From the NCBI GenBank assembly GCA_913061235.1, contig CAJXTB010000027.1, positions 1 to 64,000 of the forward strand: DNA of 64,000 nucleotides. The letters run 5' to 3'. Under the pieces are notes generated by a model. The model searched no databases, was not told where the DNA came from, and worked only from the letters and a program-made list of their open reading frames with translations. Source of the stretch: an uncultured Pseudomonadota bacterium (lineage in GTDB: Bacteria; Myxococcota_A; UBA796; GCA-2862545). How positions within the stretch are numbered: position 1 is the stretch's first letter; every line of letters begins with the position of its first letter. Of the stretch, positions 53,538 through 61,760 are shown piece by piece. The position numbers and the translations under genes were made by a program.

Positions 53538-55082
53538 TCAGTCGAACCAGCCATGGCGAAACCACCGGGCGCGTTCGCGGTACACCCAAGACGCCCCCTG
53601 ACTGGTTGAGACCACCCAATACTCACGATCAAACCCACCCTCTGGTCGCCACCAGTCCGACTGCAGCCGCTCCGGCCCTTCACAGCGCGCGACTTGCTCC
53701 CAGCCGGTACGCCCGTGAATGTTCACCGGCCTGCCTTGGTGCACACGGACCTGAATCGGTTCAGCCGGACTCAACAACCGAGTAGGTCGCGGACACGGCA
53801 AGCTGCTCTCCCACTTCACCAGCGCATCCACTGGATCCGGCTTGCTCAGCCGCTCTGGCTTTGCGGGTGGAGCATCCGGCGCAAAGGGTACCGCCTTCCA
53901 CGCAGCTTCCGGACGCCAAGTATCGACCTCTTCGGTAGCGAAGAGCGCCCCAGAGCCCAGGGCGTCGGTCAGTCGTGCCAACAACTCTGGCAGCACCTCG
54001 TCCCCTTCCGTGCGATCGACCAAACCCGGCTGCCACCCCGCTTCACCCGAGACTTCTTCGACTTCAATCGCCAGCTCCACCACCGGGGCATCGAGCTTGA
54101 GGTTCTCTAGACGCGTACGGACAATGCGCTCAAGCCCTGGAACACTGCGTGTTGGACGGCCTACGCTGACCGAGACCAAGCGAGTGTGACCAGAGTCCAA
54201 GACCAGCCGAAGAACCAAGCGCACTACGGCCTGGTCACGCTTGGCCAGCATGTCTACCACCTGGTGCAGCAACCCAGGCAGGACAAAGTGAATGGGTGCC
54301 AGCGTAACAGTCGGTCCCCCCAGCACGACCTCGGCCACAATCGGAGACGTGTCCTTCGCCCACACCGATGGTGCACGCGAAGCGGCTTGGCCACGTGCCA
54401 CTCGATGCAGTCGGAGTCCACGCTCACCAAAGCGACCCGAGATCGACGCGGGGTCGAGCGCCGCCCATTGACCAATTCTCTCAATGCCAAGCGCATCCAA
54501 CGTGTGCGCCAAGCTCTCATCTGGAAATAGCGACCACACCGGGAGTGGTGCCAACGCCTCGGCACAGCATCCAGGAGGAACGATAGGGTCGTGGTCTTGA
54601 GAGACGGCCAGCGCACGCGCAGCGACCGGGTCATCGGCAATCGCCAAGCGACAGTGGTGGCCCCATGAGGTGGCAAGCTCACGAACGGCCTTGGCAATAC
54701 CCGTCTCCCCACCAAACAGATGTGCTGTGCCGCCCACCTCAATCGCCAGATCGTCATCCGACAGCACCAGCACTCGGTCGGACAAACGCCCATACGCACT
54801 CGCGAGGGCCGCCCAGTCAGCGGCCTCCCCTTCCAGGTCGAGGGGTTCGAGCTGGATTTCAGGAACTCGCGCTCGGCACTCGGTCGCCGTCATTCCTTCG
54901 CGCAGTCCGGCATGACGAGCCGCCGGTGTGAGTGCGACCAAGCGCACCGCACTCTTTCGCTCAGCGGTCAATGCAGCAATGTCGTCGGCAAAAAACCCGC
55001 ATCGTTCCAAGCGAAACGCCGGCAGATGCAACACGAGATAGCGCGCTGCTCTCGCCGAGGTCGGAGCTCGCACTACCCCCAT
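53538..55082 (-). CDS. imuB: ImuB, catalytically inactive Y-family polymerase homologue
   Basis: 514 residues from ATG 55082, overlapping the end of imuA by 10 bases. ImuB bridges the beta clamp, ImuA and DnaE2 in SOS mutagenesis. The Y-family fold is visible: YLVLHLPAFRLERCGF at the position of the first catalytic strand, with Asp replaced; GMTATECRARVPEIQLEPLD; and VLVLSDDDLAIEVGGTAHLFGGE at the second. The helix-hairpin LDALGIERIGQWAALDPASISGRFGERGLRLHRVARGQ follows. The canonical DxD and DE metal ligands are absent, as in known ImuB. The C-terminal tail ends YRERARWFRHGWFD. Confidence 0.92.
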   Translation of the reverse strand: MGVVRAPTSARAARYLVLHLPAFRLERCGFFADDIAALTAERKSAVRLVALTPAARHAGLREGMTATECRARVPEIQLEPLDLEGEAADWAALASAYGRLSDRVLVLSDDDLAIEVGGTAHLFGGETGIAKAVRELATSWGHHCRLAIADDPVAARALAVSQDHDPIVPPGCCAEALAPLPVWSLFPDESLAHTLDALGIERIGQWAALDPASISGRFGERGLRLHRVARGQAASRAPSVWAKDTSPIVAEVVLGGPTVTLAPIHFVLPGLLHQVVDMLAKRDQAVVRLVLRLVLDSGHTRLVSVSVGRPTRSVPGLERIVRTRLENLKLDAPVVELAIEVEEVSGEAGWQPGLVDRTEGDEVLPELLARLTDALGSGALFATEEVDTWRPEAAWKAVPFAPDAPPAKPERLSKPDPVDALVKWESSLPCPRPTRLLSPAEPIQVRVHQGRPVNIHGRTGWEQVARCEGPERLQSDWWRPEGGFDREYWVVSTSQGASWVYRERARWFRHGWFD

Positions 55083-55696
55083 GGGTGCGCTGCTTGTGGC
55101 CACTCTGGCAACGGGGCTTGACGATTGCCAGAGCCCGTCCGGTCCCGTGTCACCACCAACGATTCCCCAGCCAACTGAAACCGAAGAGTGGCGGGAATAC
55201 GACGATCCGGGGCTGTTCTCAGCAATAAGACCGTACACCGACCCAGCTCACAGGCCCGTGACCAGCGAGGTCCCGCACGACGCATCCCGGCCATGCCGCT
55301 CACAATCACCAATGGAAAACAGCCCGAACGGGCAATCTGGTCCACCGCCCACTCAGCGCGGTCATGGCTCGGCTGAACCAGCAGCAGACGCCGAGCCACG
55401 ACCCCATGCTGGGAAAATGCTGGTGGATACAGATCGCGCTGCAAGTCCACCCACGCCACCCGCTCATCTGCCTGCGTTCGCTGAGCGGCGAGGGCCAGCG
55501 CCAGCCGTGTACGCCCACTGCCCTCCGCACCATTCACTTCAACCAAGGCCGGACGTGGCAGTCCACCAAAGTGCTCATCCAGGGTCGCAACCCCAGTTCG
55601 CACTCGTCGACAGACAACATGGACACCCTCAAGCTCGCGCACGCGTGCCCGGAGCGCATCCAGTGAGGAAACCTCACTCGGCGCGTTTGCTCTCAT
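55073..55696 (-). CDS. imuA: ImuA, RecA/SulA-like mutasome protein
   Basis: 207 residues from ATG 55696, with GGAAGGA upstream. ImuA is a RecA-like fold that partners ImuB and modulates RecA. GVATLDEHFGGLPRPALVEVNGAEGSGRTRLALALAAQ contains a Walker A-like AEGSGRT, in which the usual Lys is Arg. VAWVDLQRDLYPPAF follows. The ATPase site is thus altered. A LexA-like palindrome lies 14 bases upstream. It is transcribed with imuB, away from dnaE2. Confidence 0.88.
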   Translation of the reverse strand: MRANAPSEVSSLDALRARVRELEGVHVVCRRVRTGVATLDEHFGGLPRPALVEVNGAEGSGRTRLALALAAQRTQADERVAWVDLQRDLYPPAFSQHGVVARRLLLVQPSHDRAEWAVDQIARSGCFPLVIVSGMAGMRRAGPRWSRACELGRCTVLLLRTAPDRRIPATLRFQLAGESLVVTRDRTGSGNRQAPLPEWPQAAHPWG

Positions 55697-55709
55697 AGAT
55701 CCTTCCCAC

Positions 55710-55725
55710 CTGAACATTAGTTCAG
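55710..55725. promoter_or_regulatory. LexA-like box upstream of imuA
   Basis: Perfect palindrome CTGAACATTAGTTCAG (CTGAAC-ATTA-GTTCAG), with 15 of 17 matches to the M. xanthus LexA box consensus I recall. It ends 14 bases before the imuA start, where bound LexA would block transcription of imuAB. Confidence 0.75.
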
Positions 55726-55757
55726 TATTGGAAGTCGATCAATGATCTTGCGGGAGA

Positions 55758-55776
55758 GGCGGACAGATATTGGTCA
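55758..55776 (-). promoter_or_regulatory. 19-base element shared with the S24-like gene promoter (copy 2)
   Basis: GGCGGACAGATATTGGTCA, 17 of 19 identical to 24668-24686 and in the same orientation, 33 bases upstream of the LexA box of imuA. On the minus strand it starts TGACCAA, which could overlap a -35 hexamer. Confidence 0.5.
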
Positions 55777-55811
55777 GTCGACTGCGCAGAGCCAGAGATT
55801 TCGGCCGAATG

Positions 55812-55967
55812 GAGGTCAGAGGTCAGAAGTCAGAACAGACCAACAAGTTGGCCTGCAAGCGTCTGCTCCCTGATCTAGAAGAGACCGCGAGTCAAAGGAA
55901 ACCGAGATTCCAAACGAACCCAGCGCAAGCTGGGTGCTCTGATATCTGACTTCTGACCTCTGATTTC
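55812..55967. repeat. Dispersed TIR element, copy C
   Basis: The 19-base ends are exact inverted repeats: TCAGAGGTCAGAAGTCAGA at 55816-55834 and its complement at 55945-55963. The interior of about 110 bases has its own small palindromes (CCAACAAGTTGG near 55840; CCCAGCGCAAGCTGGG near 55919). No reading frame. It lies between imuA and the leftward gene ending at 56017. No target-site duplication is obvious. Confidence 0.85.
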
Positions 55968-56016
55968 TCGGCCCGCCAAGCTCCTCGCAAAGCCGAGCCC
56001 TCCGTGCCACAACGAC

Positions 56017-56538
56017 TTAGTTCGTGGCCCAGCGCGCACTGTCCGCGATCGCGAACCAGTACGCGTACAGCTCACGGTCCTTGGCTACGCCCGGCAAGCG
56101 CGAGAACTCCACCCCCACGTCTGCCAGAGACGCAAACGGGTCCGGCACTGCGCGAATGGTCTGCTCAACCGACTCAGCGAGCGACCGCACAGAGGCACCA
56201 TGGCCCGACCACAACGCCGCGCAGACATGCTCGTCTACGTCGAGAATCGCCTCTTCAACATCGTCTTCGTCGGCATCTCCGACCAAGACTTCTTCCACGC
56301 CAGACACGAGGTCCGTTTCATCAAAGTCTGCCCAGAACTCTTCCAGCAGGTCTACACCATCTTCATCACGCCACTGGCGTGCGGCATCGACAGAAGCGCC
56401 TTTCCCACCCAAACGCTCGACAAGACCCGCCAGAATTGCGACTTCAATCGCGTCTTCGCCATCGAGAATAGGCTCCTGTAGAACCTCATCCAGTTGGTCC
56501 GACAATGCTGCCAATTCGTTGATTTCACCGTCGATCAT
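56017..56538 (-). CDS. Acidic cytoplasmic protein, unknown function
   Basis: 173 residues from ATG 56538 after AGGAG; the frame extends to 56580 without a ribosome binding site. No signal or membrane segment. Strongly acidic (DLLEEFWADFDETDLVSGVEEVLVGDADEDDVEEAIL), mostly helical, ending YAYWFAIADSARWATN. Divergent from rdgB, with 68 bases between. I do not recognise it. Confidence 0.65.
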   Translation of the reverse strand: MIDGEINELAALSDQLDEVLQEPILDGEDAIEVAILAGLVERLGGKGASVDAARQWRDEDGVDLLEEFWADFDETDLVSGVEEVLVGDADEDDVEEAILDVDEHVCAALWSGHGASVRSLAESVEQTIRAVPDPFASLADVGVEFSRLPGVAKDRELYAYWFAIADSARWATN

Positions 56539-56606
56539 CACCGTCTCCTGAAAGCCCTGCGGCATACCCCGCCCACGCATCCCGACCAGTCGGATAAAGG
56601 CCCGCC

Positions 56607-57197
56607 ATGAAAATACTCCTAGCTAGTCACAACGCTCACAAAGCGGCAGAAGTCGCTGACATCCTCGCAGGCACCGGATTGGAGGTAGTCAACCTTAGCG
56701 ACTTCCCCGAGATTACCGAGCTTGGCGAAGACCACGACACCTTCACCGCCAACGCCCTGCAGAAGGCCCGAGAAGCCCACGCGGCGACCGGTCTACTGGT
56801 CGTGGCGGACGACTCGGGTATTGAAGTGGACGCCTTGAACGGTGCTCCGGGTGTTCACAGCAAGCGCTTCAGCGAGCAGGCCACTGCAGAGGCCAACAAC
56901 ACCCTGCTCCTAGAGAAGCTGGACAGCGTCACCAACCGCACAGCGCGCTTTCGCTGCGTCATCGCGGTCGTAGGCGACGGGTTGGAGTGCATTGCGGCCG
57001 GAAGCTGTGAGGGCACCATTGCTCTAGAGCGAACCGGCGAGGGCGGATTCGGCTACGACCCGTTGTTCCTGCCAGACGAAGCACCCGGACGCAGCATGGC
57101 TGAGCTTTCCGCCGCCGAAAAGAACGCCATCAGCCATCGCGGACGCGCATTCGAGCAGCTTCCAGAGCTGCTCAAGAACCTGAAGACCGCTACTTAG
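56607..57197 (+). CDS. rdgB: XTP/dITP pyrophosphatase (RdgB/HAM1)
   Basis: 196 residues. It hydrolyses non-canonical purine triphosphates such as dITP and XTP to the monophosphate, which keeps them out of DNA and RNA. Family motifs are complete: N-terminal LLASHNAHKAAEVADIL; FTANALQKAREA; VVADDSGIEVDALNGAPGVHSKRF; GFGYDPLFLPD; and KNAISHRGRAFEQL. Normal length. Its last 8 bases overlap the convergent small membrane protein gene. Confidence 0.96.
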   Translation: MKILLASHNAHKAAEVADILAGTGLEVVNLSDFPEITELGEDHDTFTANALQKAREAHAATGLLVVADDSGIEVDALNGAPGVHSKRFSEQATAEANNTLLLEKLDSVTNRTARFRCVIAVVGDGLECIAAGSCEGTIALERTGEGGFGYDPLFLPDEAPGRSMAELSAAEKNAISHRGRAFEQLPELLKNLKTAT

Positions 57198-57447
57198 GCG
57201 TGCTTTTTTCTACAACGGGCTTGTCTGCACCGGGCTTCGCCATCTGAAGTGCGAAGGCGAGTACCAGCGCCACACCGCCAAGGCCGCCAAAGAGCTTCCA
57301 GGTCAGGGCCCCACGCTCCGCGCGTGTGGACACGTCTGCCCAGTCCGCCAACATTGGAATGTTGATGGCTGAACCGGGAGACTGCATGTTGTAGACAAAG
57401 ATGCCCGCTGCAATCAGGCAAAGGACAACACCGGGAAAGTAGCGCAT
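57190..57447 (-). CDS. Small two-helix membrane protein
   Basis: 85 residues from ATG 57447, with GGAG five bases upstream (57453 is an alternative). Helices at about residues 3-20 (YFPGVVLCLIAAGIFVYNM) and 50-68 (LFGGLGGVALVLAFALQM), with a polar loop and a Lys-rich tail. Function unknown. Lies 30 bases downstream of the barrel gene on the same strand and may be cotranscribed. Confidence 0.65.
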   Translation of the reverse strand: MRYFPGVVLCLIAAGIFVYNMQSPGSAINIPMLADWADVSTRAERGALTWKLFGGLGGVALVLAFALQMAKPGADKPVVEKSTPK

Positions 57448-57477
57448 AGACACTCCAGCGCCGCCCTAACCGTGTTT

Positions 57478-58365
57478 CTAGAGTTCGACCGCCACGCGAA
57501 ACCGCGCCGTATACAGATGGCCCGCACGGCCAAAGGCCACGTTTGAGGCCTCCGGGTCCGGACGACTGTTTCCACCCGGTGCCGCATAGAACTCTGCGCC
57601 CCACCGGAATCGATCCTTCACCAGACCATCCACGCCGACACTGGCGACAGGCCCGGCGTACGGATGCAGGTTGTTGGCAATGACGCCATCATCGCCTACC
57701 ACAAACAGCGTCGATACATCGGTGACCCCCACAGAGGCCCACGGAGTGACCGTTCCAAGTGCGTATCCAACCGATGCATCAAGGCCGAACGTGTTTGCTT
57801 GGAAGTAGTCCAGCACTGCGGGGTCGCTGATTCGGAAGGCCGTGGCAATGTCCGCTACGGCTTTGGCTGAGGTCGCGTGGAACCGCGCTCCCAGCTGGAA
57901 TTTCTCTGATGAGCCGAACACAAACCCAGCACCGAACTCGCCCGAGATCAGAGTCACCCGGTTGTTGTCTACGGTCACAGGCGGCAGGTAGGCCATGCCG
58001 GCGTACAGTCGAACCGGCCCGAGCGCCGGAAAGGCAAAGGTCAGGCGTGGCTTCGGGATGACCGGAAGCTTGTTGGTCTCTTCCGTCTTTGTCCAGTCCA
58101 GCACAAAGCGGCGCTTGCAGCCAAGTGGCGGAAGAACGGCGAGGTCCAGACCAATCGAGCCTCGGCCGGCCTCGTGGGGGACCGGCGCATGAAGCGCGGA
58201 CATGGTGAAACCAAGCGCAGTGTAGTTCTGAAGAAAGTCCTGTTGAACCTGCTCTTCATAGTTCTCAGGCTGGGCGATTCCTGCACAGTTGGCGTCTACT
58301 TGGGCCAATGCGGACGACGCACAAGCGAGTCCCAAGCCCATCATCGCAGCTCGTAGCGTACTCAT
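57478..58365 (-). CDS. Outer-membrane beta-barrel protein, porin-like
   Basis: 295 residues from ATG 58365, overlapping the upstream stop (ATGA). The signal peptide MSTLRAAMMGLGLACASSALAQ is cleaved after ALA-Q. Alternating strands run throughout (KPRLTFAFPALGPVRLYAGMAYL; FGAGFVFGSSEKFQLGARFHATS; YALGTVTPWASVGVTDVS) and it ends TARFRVAVEL. This pattern fits a 10-14 strand barrel of the hypothetical outer-membrane or FadL-poor type. It is coupled to a CxxCH lipoprotein. Confidence 0.75.
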   Translation of the reverse strand: MSTLRAAMMGLGLACASSALAQVDANCAGIAQPENYEEQVQQDFLQNYTALGFTMSALHAPVPHEAGRGSIGLDLAVLPPLGCKRRFVLDWTKTEETNKLPVIPKPRLTFAFPALGPVRLYAGMAYLPPVTVDNNRVTLISGEFGAGFVFGSSEKFQLGARFHATSAKAVADIATAFRISDPAVLDYFQANTFGLDASVGYALGTVTPWASVGVTDVSTLFVVGDDGVIANNLHPYAGPVASVGVDGLVKDRFRWGAEFYAAPGGNSRPDPEASNVAFGRAGHLYTARFRVAVEL

Positions 58366-58739
58366 GGGCACCCCTCCACGCGCGCACCGGTGGCAATCCA
58401 CTCGCGCAGAAAATCAATTTGTCCCTCAGGAAGTGGACCGGTTCCAAACGGCATGACCGCTGGGTCGGACTCTAGACCGGTGTCGGAGACCACACGCCAG
58501 AGCATGGACGCTTCTGGGTCTCCCGGAACGACCCAAATCCCCGTTTCTTCACAGACATCCACCAAGATATCGCCAGGCAGATCGATGTCCGGCTCAACCG
58601 TCGGGTGACACCGAATACATTGGTCGACGAAGAACACCTGAGTGCCCAGCCAGTCCGGCGTATAGGTCTTCCCGCCACCGCCAATTATTGTGTCATCACA
58701 TGCGGTGAGACACAGTCCTAGCACCAACAGCCAACGCAT
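58362..58739 (-). CDS. Lipoprotein with c-type haem motif
   Basis: 125 residues from ATG 58739, with GGAGG upstream. The signal MRWLLVLGLCLTAC is a lipobox. One CxxCH site (FFVDQCIRCHP, about residue 45) binds haem covalently. VMPFGTGPLPEGQIDFLREWIATGA near the end is the usual distal Met and C-terminal helix of small cytochrome c domains found in surface lipoproteins of this type. It could shuttle electrons at the periplasmic side of the outer membrane; the coupled barrel gene suggests a trans-membrane partner. Confidence 0.8.
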   Translation of the reverse strand: MRWLLVLGLCLTACDDTIIGGGGKTYTPDWLGTQVFFVDQCIRCHPTVEPDIDLPGDILVDVCEETGIWVVPGDPEASMLWRVVSDTGLESDPAVMPFGTGPLPEGQIDFLREWIATGARVEGCP

Positions 58740-58851
58740 CGAACCTCCACTGATGCCTGACCCTACACTGAACGCTTGGCCCCTGCGCGAGGCATGGCCA
58801 GCTACAACTTGCTGCCAGCGATACACTGTACGTACCAAGGGACACGAAACC

Positions 58852-60540
58852 ATGTACGACCGCCAAACCGACCAACTCATCGAGACCATTCGCGGCGCAG
58901 TCATTGGCGCAGACGAGGCTATCGAGGGCCCCTACGGTGCGCGTCGGGTGACCTATGCCGACTACACCGCCTCTGGCCGCAACCTGTCGTTCATCGAAGA
59001 GTTCCTGTTGCGCGAGGTCATGCCGTTCTACGCAAACACCCACACAGAAGCGTCTGGCACCGGCCTTCAGACCACGCGCTACCGCGAAGATGCGCGCACC
59101 ATCATTCACAAAGCGGTGGGCGGAGGAGATGAAGACCTCGTCGTGTTCACCGGCTCGGGTGCCACTGCCGCAATCGACAAGCTCATCGGTCTGCTCAACC
59201 TGCGCATTCCCAAGGACCTCGACACTCGCTACGGGCTGTCCGACCACATCCCGGCATCCGAACGCCCAGTCGTGTTCATTGGTCCGTATGAACACCACAG
59301 CAACGAAGTCGCTTGGCGCGAGACCATCGCAGATGTGGTGGTGATTGCTGAAGACTCAGACGGACGCATCGACATCGCCCAGCTCGAACAAGAGCTTGTC
59401 CGCTACAAAGACCGCGAGCTCAAGATGGGCTCCTTCTCAGCCGCATCGAACGTCTCCGGCATCGTGTCGGACACCAATGCTGTCGCTACCCTGCTGCACA
59501 CCCACGGCGCGCTGTCCTTCTGGGACTTTGCCGCAGCCGGTCCGTACGTCGACATCAACATGAACCTGCCAGACTTGGCCTACAAAGACGCTATCTTCCT
59601 GTCTCCGCACAAGTTTGCTGGTGGACCTGGCACCCCCGGCGTGCTCGTCGCCAAGCGGTCGCTGTTCAAGAACTCCGTCCCCGTGGTTCCCGGCGGCGGC
59701 ACCGTGGCCTACGTCAACGTTGGACGTCACGAGTTTCTCACCGACCCCGTACACCGCGAAGAAGGCGGCACCCCGGCTATCTTGGAGTCGATTCGCGCCG
59801 GACTGGTGTTTCAGCTCAAAGAAGACGTGGGCCCCGAGAACATCGAGCGCCTCGAACAAGACTTCATTAGCCGCGCCATCGCCCAGTGGTCGGAGAATCC
59901 ACACATCCGCGTTCTGGGCAACAGCGACGCACACCGGCTGTCCATTGTCTCCTTCGTCGTTCAGTGCCCAGACAGTGGCTACTACCTGCACCACAACCTC
60001 GTTGTAGCAATGCTCAACGATGTCTTCGGCATCCAAGCGCGCGGTGGCTGCTCCTGTGCTGGCCCCTACGGACACCGCTTGCTCGGAATCGACCTGCCAC
60101 AGTCCGAGAAGTTCGCCTGTCAGATCATGGCCGGCCTCGAGGGCATCAAGCCAGGCTGGGCACGCATCAACTTCAACTACTTCATCTCAGAGACGGTGTT
60201 TCAGTTCTTGGTAGACGCCGTGGACTGGGTGGCAACGCACGGTTGGAAGCTGCTCGACGACTACACCTTCAACGTGCACACCGGCTTGTGGACCAACATC
60301 GCCATTCGCAGGCATCGCCCCATGCGCCTGACAGACGTGTCCTTCGGTCCGGGCGGCGTCTCGTTTCGTTCGCGTCACATGACAGAGCCCGAGCACGCGC
60401 TCAGCGAGTACATCGAAGACGCCAACCGTATTCTGGCAGAGCGTCGCCCTCTGGATCTGGACATCGAGCCCTTCGACAAAGCTGTCGAGGACCTTCGCTG
60501 GTTCGCAGTTCCTGGAGAGCTTTCCCGGGCGTCCGTCTAG
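58852..60540 (+). CDS. Class V aminotransferase, PLP-dependent (cysteine desulfurase-like)
   Basis: 562 residues from ATG 58852, about 150 longer than SufS/CsdA. The PLP Lys is in FLSPHKFAGGPGTPGVL (about residue 257). Other hallmarks are YADYTASGRNLSFIEEFL, FYANTHTEASGTG, FTGSGATAAIDKL and FWDFAAAGPYVDI. GIQARGGCSCAGPYGHRLLG, near residue 400, holds the Cys at the desulfurase position. The extra C-terminal 130 residues (from about 430) are unassigned. Likely acts on cysteine or a kynurenine-like substrate; no suf or isc genes are adjacent. Confidence 0.88.
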   Translation: MYDRQTDQLIETIRGAVIGADEAIEGPYGARRVTYADYTASGRNLSFIEEFLLREVMPFYANTHTEASGTGLQTTRYREDARTIIHKAVGGGDEDLVVFTGSGATAAIDKLIGLLNLRIPKDLDTRYGLSDHIPASERPVVFIGPYEHHSNEVAWRETIADVVVIAEDSDGRIDIAQLEQELVRYKDRELKMGSFSAASNVSGIVSDTNAVATLLHTHGALSFWDFAAAGPYVDINMNLPDLAYKDAIFLSPHKFAGGPGTPGVLVAKRSLFKNSVPVVPGGGTVAYVNVGRHEFLTDPVHREEGGTPAILESIRAGLVFQLKEDVGPENIERLEQDFISRAIAQWSENPHIRVLGNSDAHRLSIVSFVVQCPDSGYYLHHNLVVAMLNDVFGIQARGGCSCAGPYGHRLLGIDLPQSEKFACQIMAGLEGIKPGWARINFNYFISETVFQFLVDAVDWVATHGWKLLDDYTFNVHTGLWTNIAIRRHRPMRLTDVSFGPGGVSFRSRHMTEPEHALSEYIEDANRILAERRPLDLDIEPFDKAVEDLRWFAVPGELSRASV

Positions 60541-60550
60541 CCACGCGCCC

Positions 60551-61159
60551 CTAACGAGCGAGTCCGTCGCGGACAAAGCGCATGGCTGTGTCGATGACCG
60601 AGTCCGGCGGCAGCTGGTCTTCCCAGAGTACCCAGCGCATGCCCAGGAAGTCCGCCATGCCCATGAGCGACCATGCGACGGTGTCGACGTCCAAGTCCGC
60701 TAGCTCTCCAGCATCCACCGCTTGGCGCAGTCCACGGACATAGCCTTGTGCAATGCGCCGGTAGTAGTCTCGATACAGCTCTTCATCGACGAACTCAGCC
60801 TGGCGCACAATGCGGTAGAGCGACTTGTGTTCAAGGATGAAGTTGAAGAATGCGATGAGGCTGCGCCGTTCCACAGCGAGACGTGAGGTCTCCGTTCCGG
60901 CCGCCGCCGTCACCGCCGCTCGCAAGCCATCCGACAAGGACCGCACCAGCTCGGTGAAGGCCGCCTGCTTGTTCGGAAAGTAGGTATAGAACGACCCTTG
61001 AGCGACCGACGCGCGCTGGGTGATCTCCACAATCGATGCCCGTTCGTACCCAAGCTCGCCAAACACTTGTTCAGCGGCAGCAAGGATTTTCTCACGCGTA
61101 CGTCGGCCCCGAGCGGTTTTCGGAAGTGACTTTGATTCGGAACTTGACAGTTGGTTCAT
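60551..61159 (-). CDS. TetR-family transcriptional regulator
   Basis: 202 residues. A basic N-terminus is followed by a TetR helix-turn-helix at about residues 35-65 (SIVEITQRASVAQGSFYTYFPNKQAAF). The ligand domain is helical (LIAFFNFILEHKSLYRIVRQAEFVDEELYRDYYRRIAQGYVRGLR). The Y-R-I-x-R-x-A-E-F-x-D segment is like AcrR relatives that answer to acyl compounds. The target is unknown; the aminotransferase gene converges on it and the lipoprotein operon diverges from it. ATG 61159 is chosen; GGAG lies some way upstream. Confidence 0.88.
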   Translation of the reverse strand: MNQLSSSESKSLPKTARGRRTREKILAAAEQVFGELGYERASIVEITQRASVAQGSFYTYFPNKQAAFTELVRSLSDGLRAAVTAAAGTETSRLAVERRSLIAFFNFILEHKSLYRIVRQAEFVDEELYRDYYRRIAQGYVRGLRQAVDAGELADLDVDTVAWSLMGMADFLGMRWVLWEDQLPPDSVIDTAMRFVRDGLAR

Positions 61160-61211
61160 GTTTCATAGTATTCACTCCTAAACCCCATTGCGCAAGCTGT
61201 TCGGAGATCCC

Positions 61212-61760
61212 ATGAAGCTCACCACCCTCCTCCTCCTCCCCCTCGCAGTCCTCTTTGCTGGCTGTGATGACGACGGCACTGACACCGACAACGGCTCTGA
61301 CGTGGACAGCGGTGACACGGATGTTGGAACGGACACAGACGCCGGAACCGACGCCATGGCTTCCGCCATCGTGGGCGACTGGAACTCATCCGGTGACGAC
61401 GTCGCTCCGCTGTTGTCTGGTGCGCCCGCACTCTTCGCTGACATTGACGCTGCCTTCGAAGCAGACGGTACCTACGAGGTCATCGCCACCAACACAGACG
61501 GCAACGCCACCACGTTCACGGGTACCTACACCGTCGACACCAGCACCGACCCCCACGGCATCACACTGACCCAGACTGTCCCGCAAGAAGCCACCAGCGT
61601 TGGCATCTTCGAAGTCGATGGCACCACAATGACCTACGAAGTGGTCCAGACCGTTCCCGACTTCGGCTTTGTGGCTCCCACACCGGCAACCGGCTTCGGC
61701 TCCACGTCCGGAAACGGACTGGCTGCCGACGTCAACACCCAGGTCTACCAAGCTCAATAA
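61212..61760 (+). CDS. Secreted lipoprotein, possibly lipocalin-like
   Basis: 182 residues from ATG 61212 with CGGAG upstream. The signal MKLTTLLLLPLAVLFAGC is a lipobox, followed by an Asp/Thr linker (DDDGTDTDNGSDVDSGDTD). The mature domain opens IVGDWNSSGDD, continues FEADGTYEVIATN, and has GTYTVDTS and FEVDGTTMTYEV strands. This antiparallel pattern is seen in lipocalin-like domains, where G-x-W starts the barrel. It may bind a small hydrophobic ligand. First of three genes in an operon with a porin-like protein and a hydrolase. Confidence 0.75.
   Translation: MKLTTLLLLPLAVLFAGCDDDGTDTDNGSDVDSGDTDVGTDTDAGTDAMASAIVGDWNSSGDDVAPLLSGAPALFADIDAAFEADGTYEVIATNTDGNATTFTGTYTVDTSTDPHGITLTQTVPQEATSVGIFEVDGTTMTYEVVQTVPDFGFVAPTPATGFGSTSGNGLAADVNTQVYQAQ

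Noticed and set aside
60551-61190. FadR-type operator at the second TetR gene
   Set aside because: TGAATACTATGAA upstream of 61159 is not an inverted repeat and does not match the palindrome at 11550.
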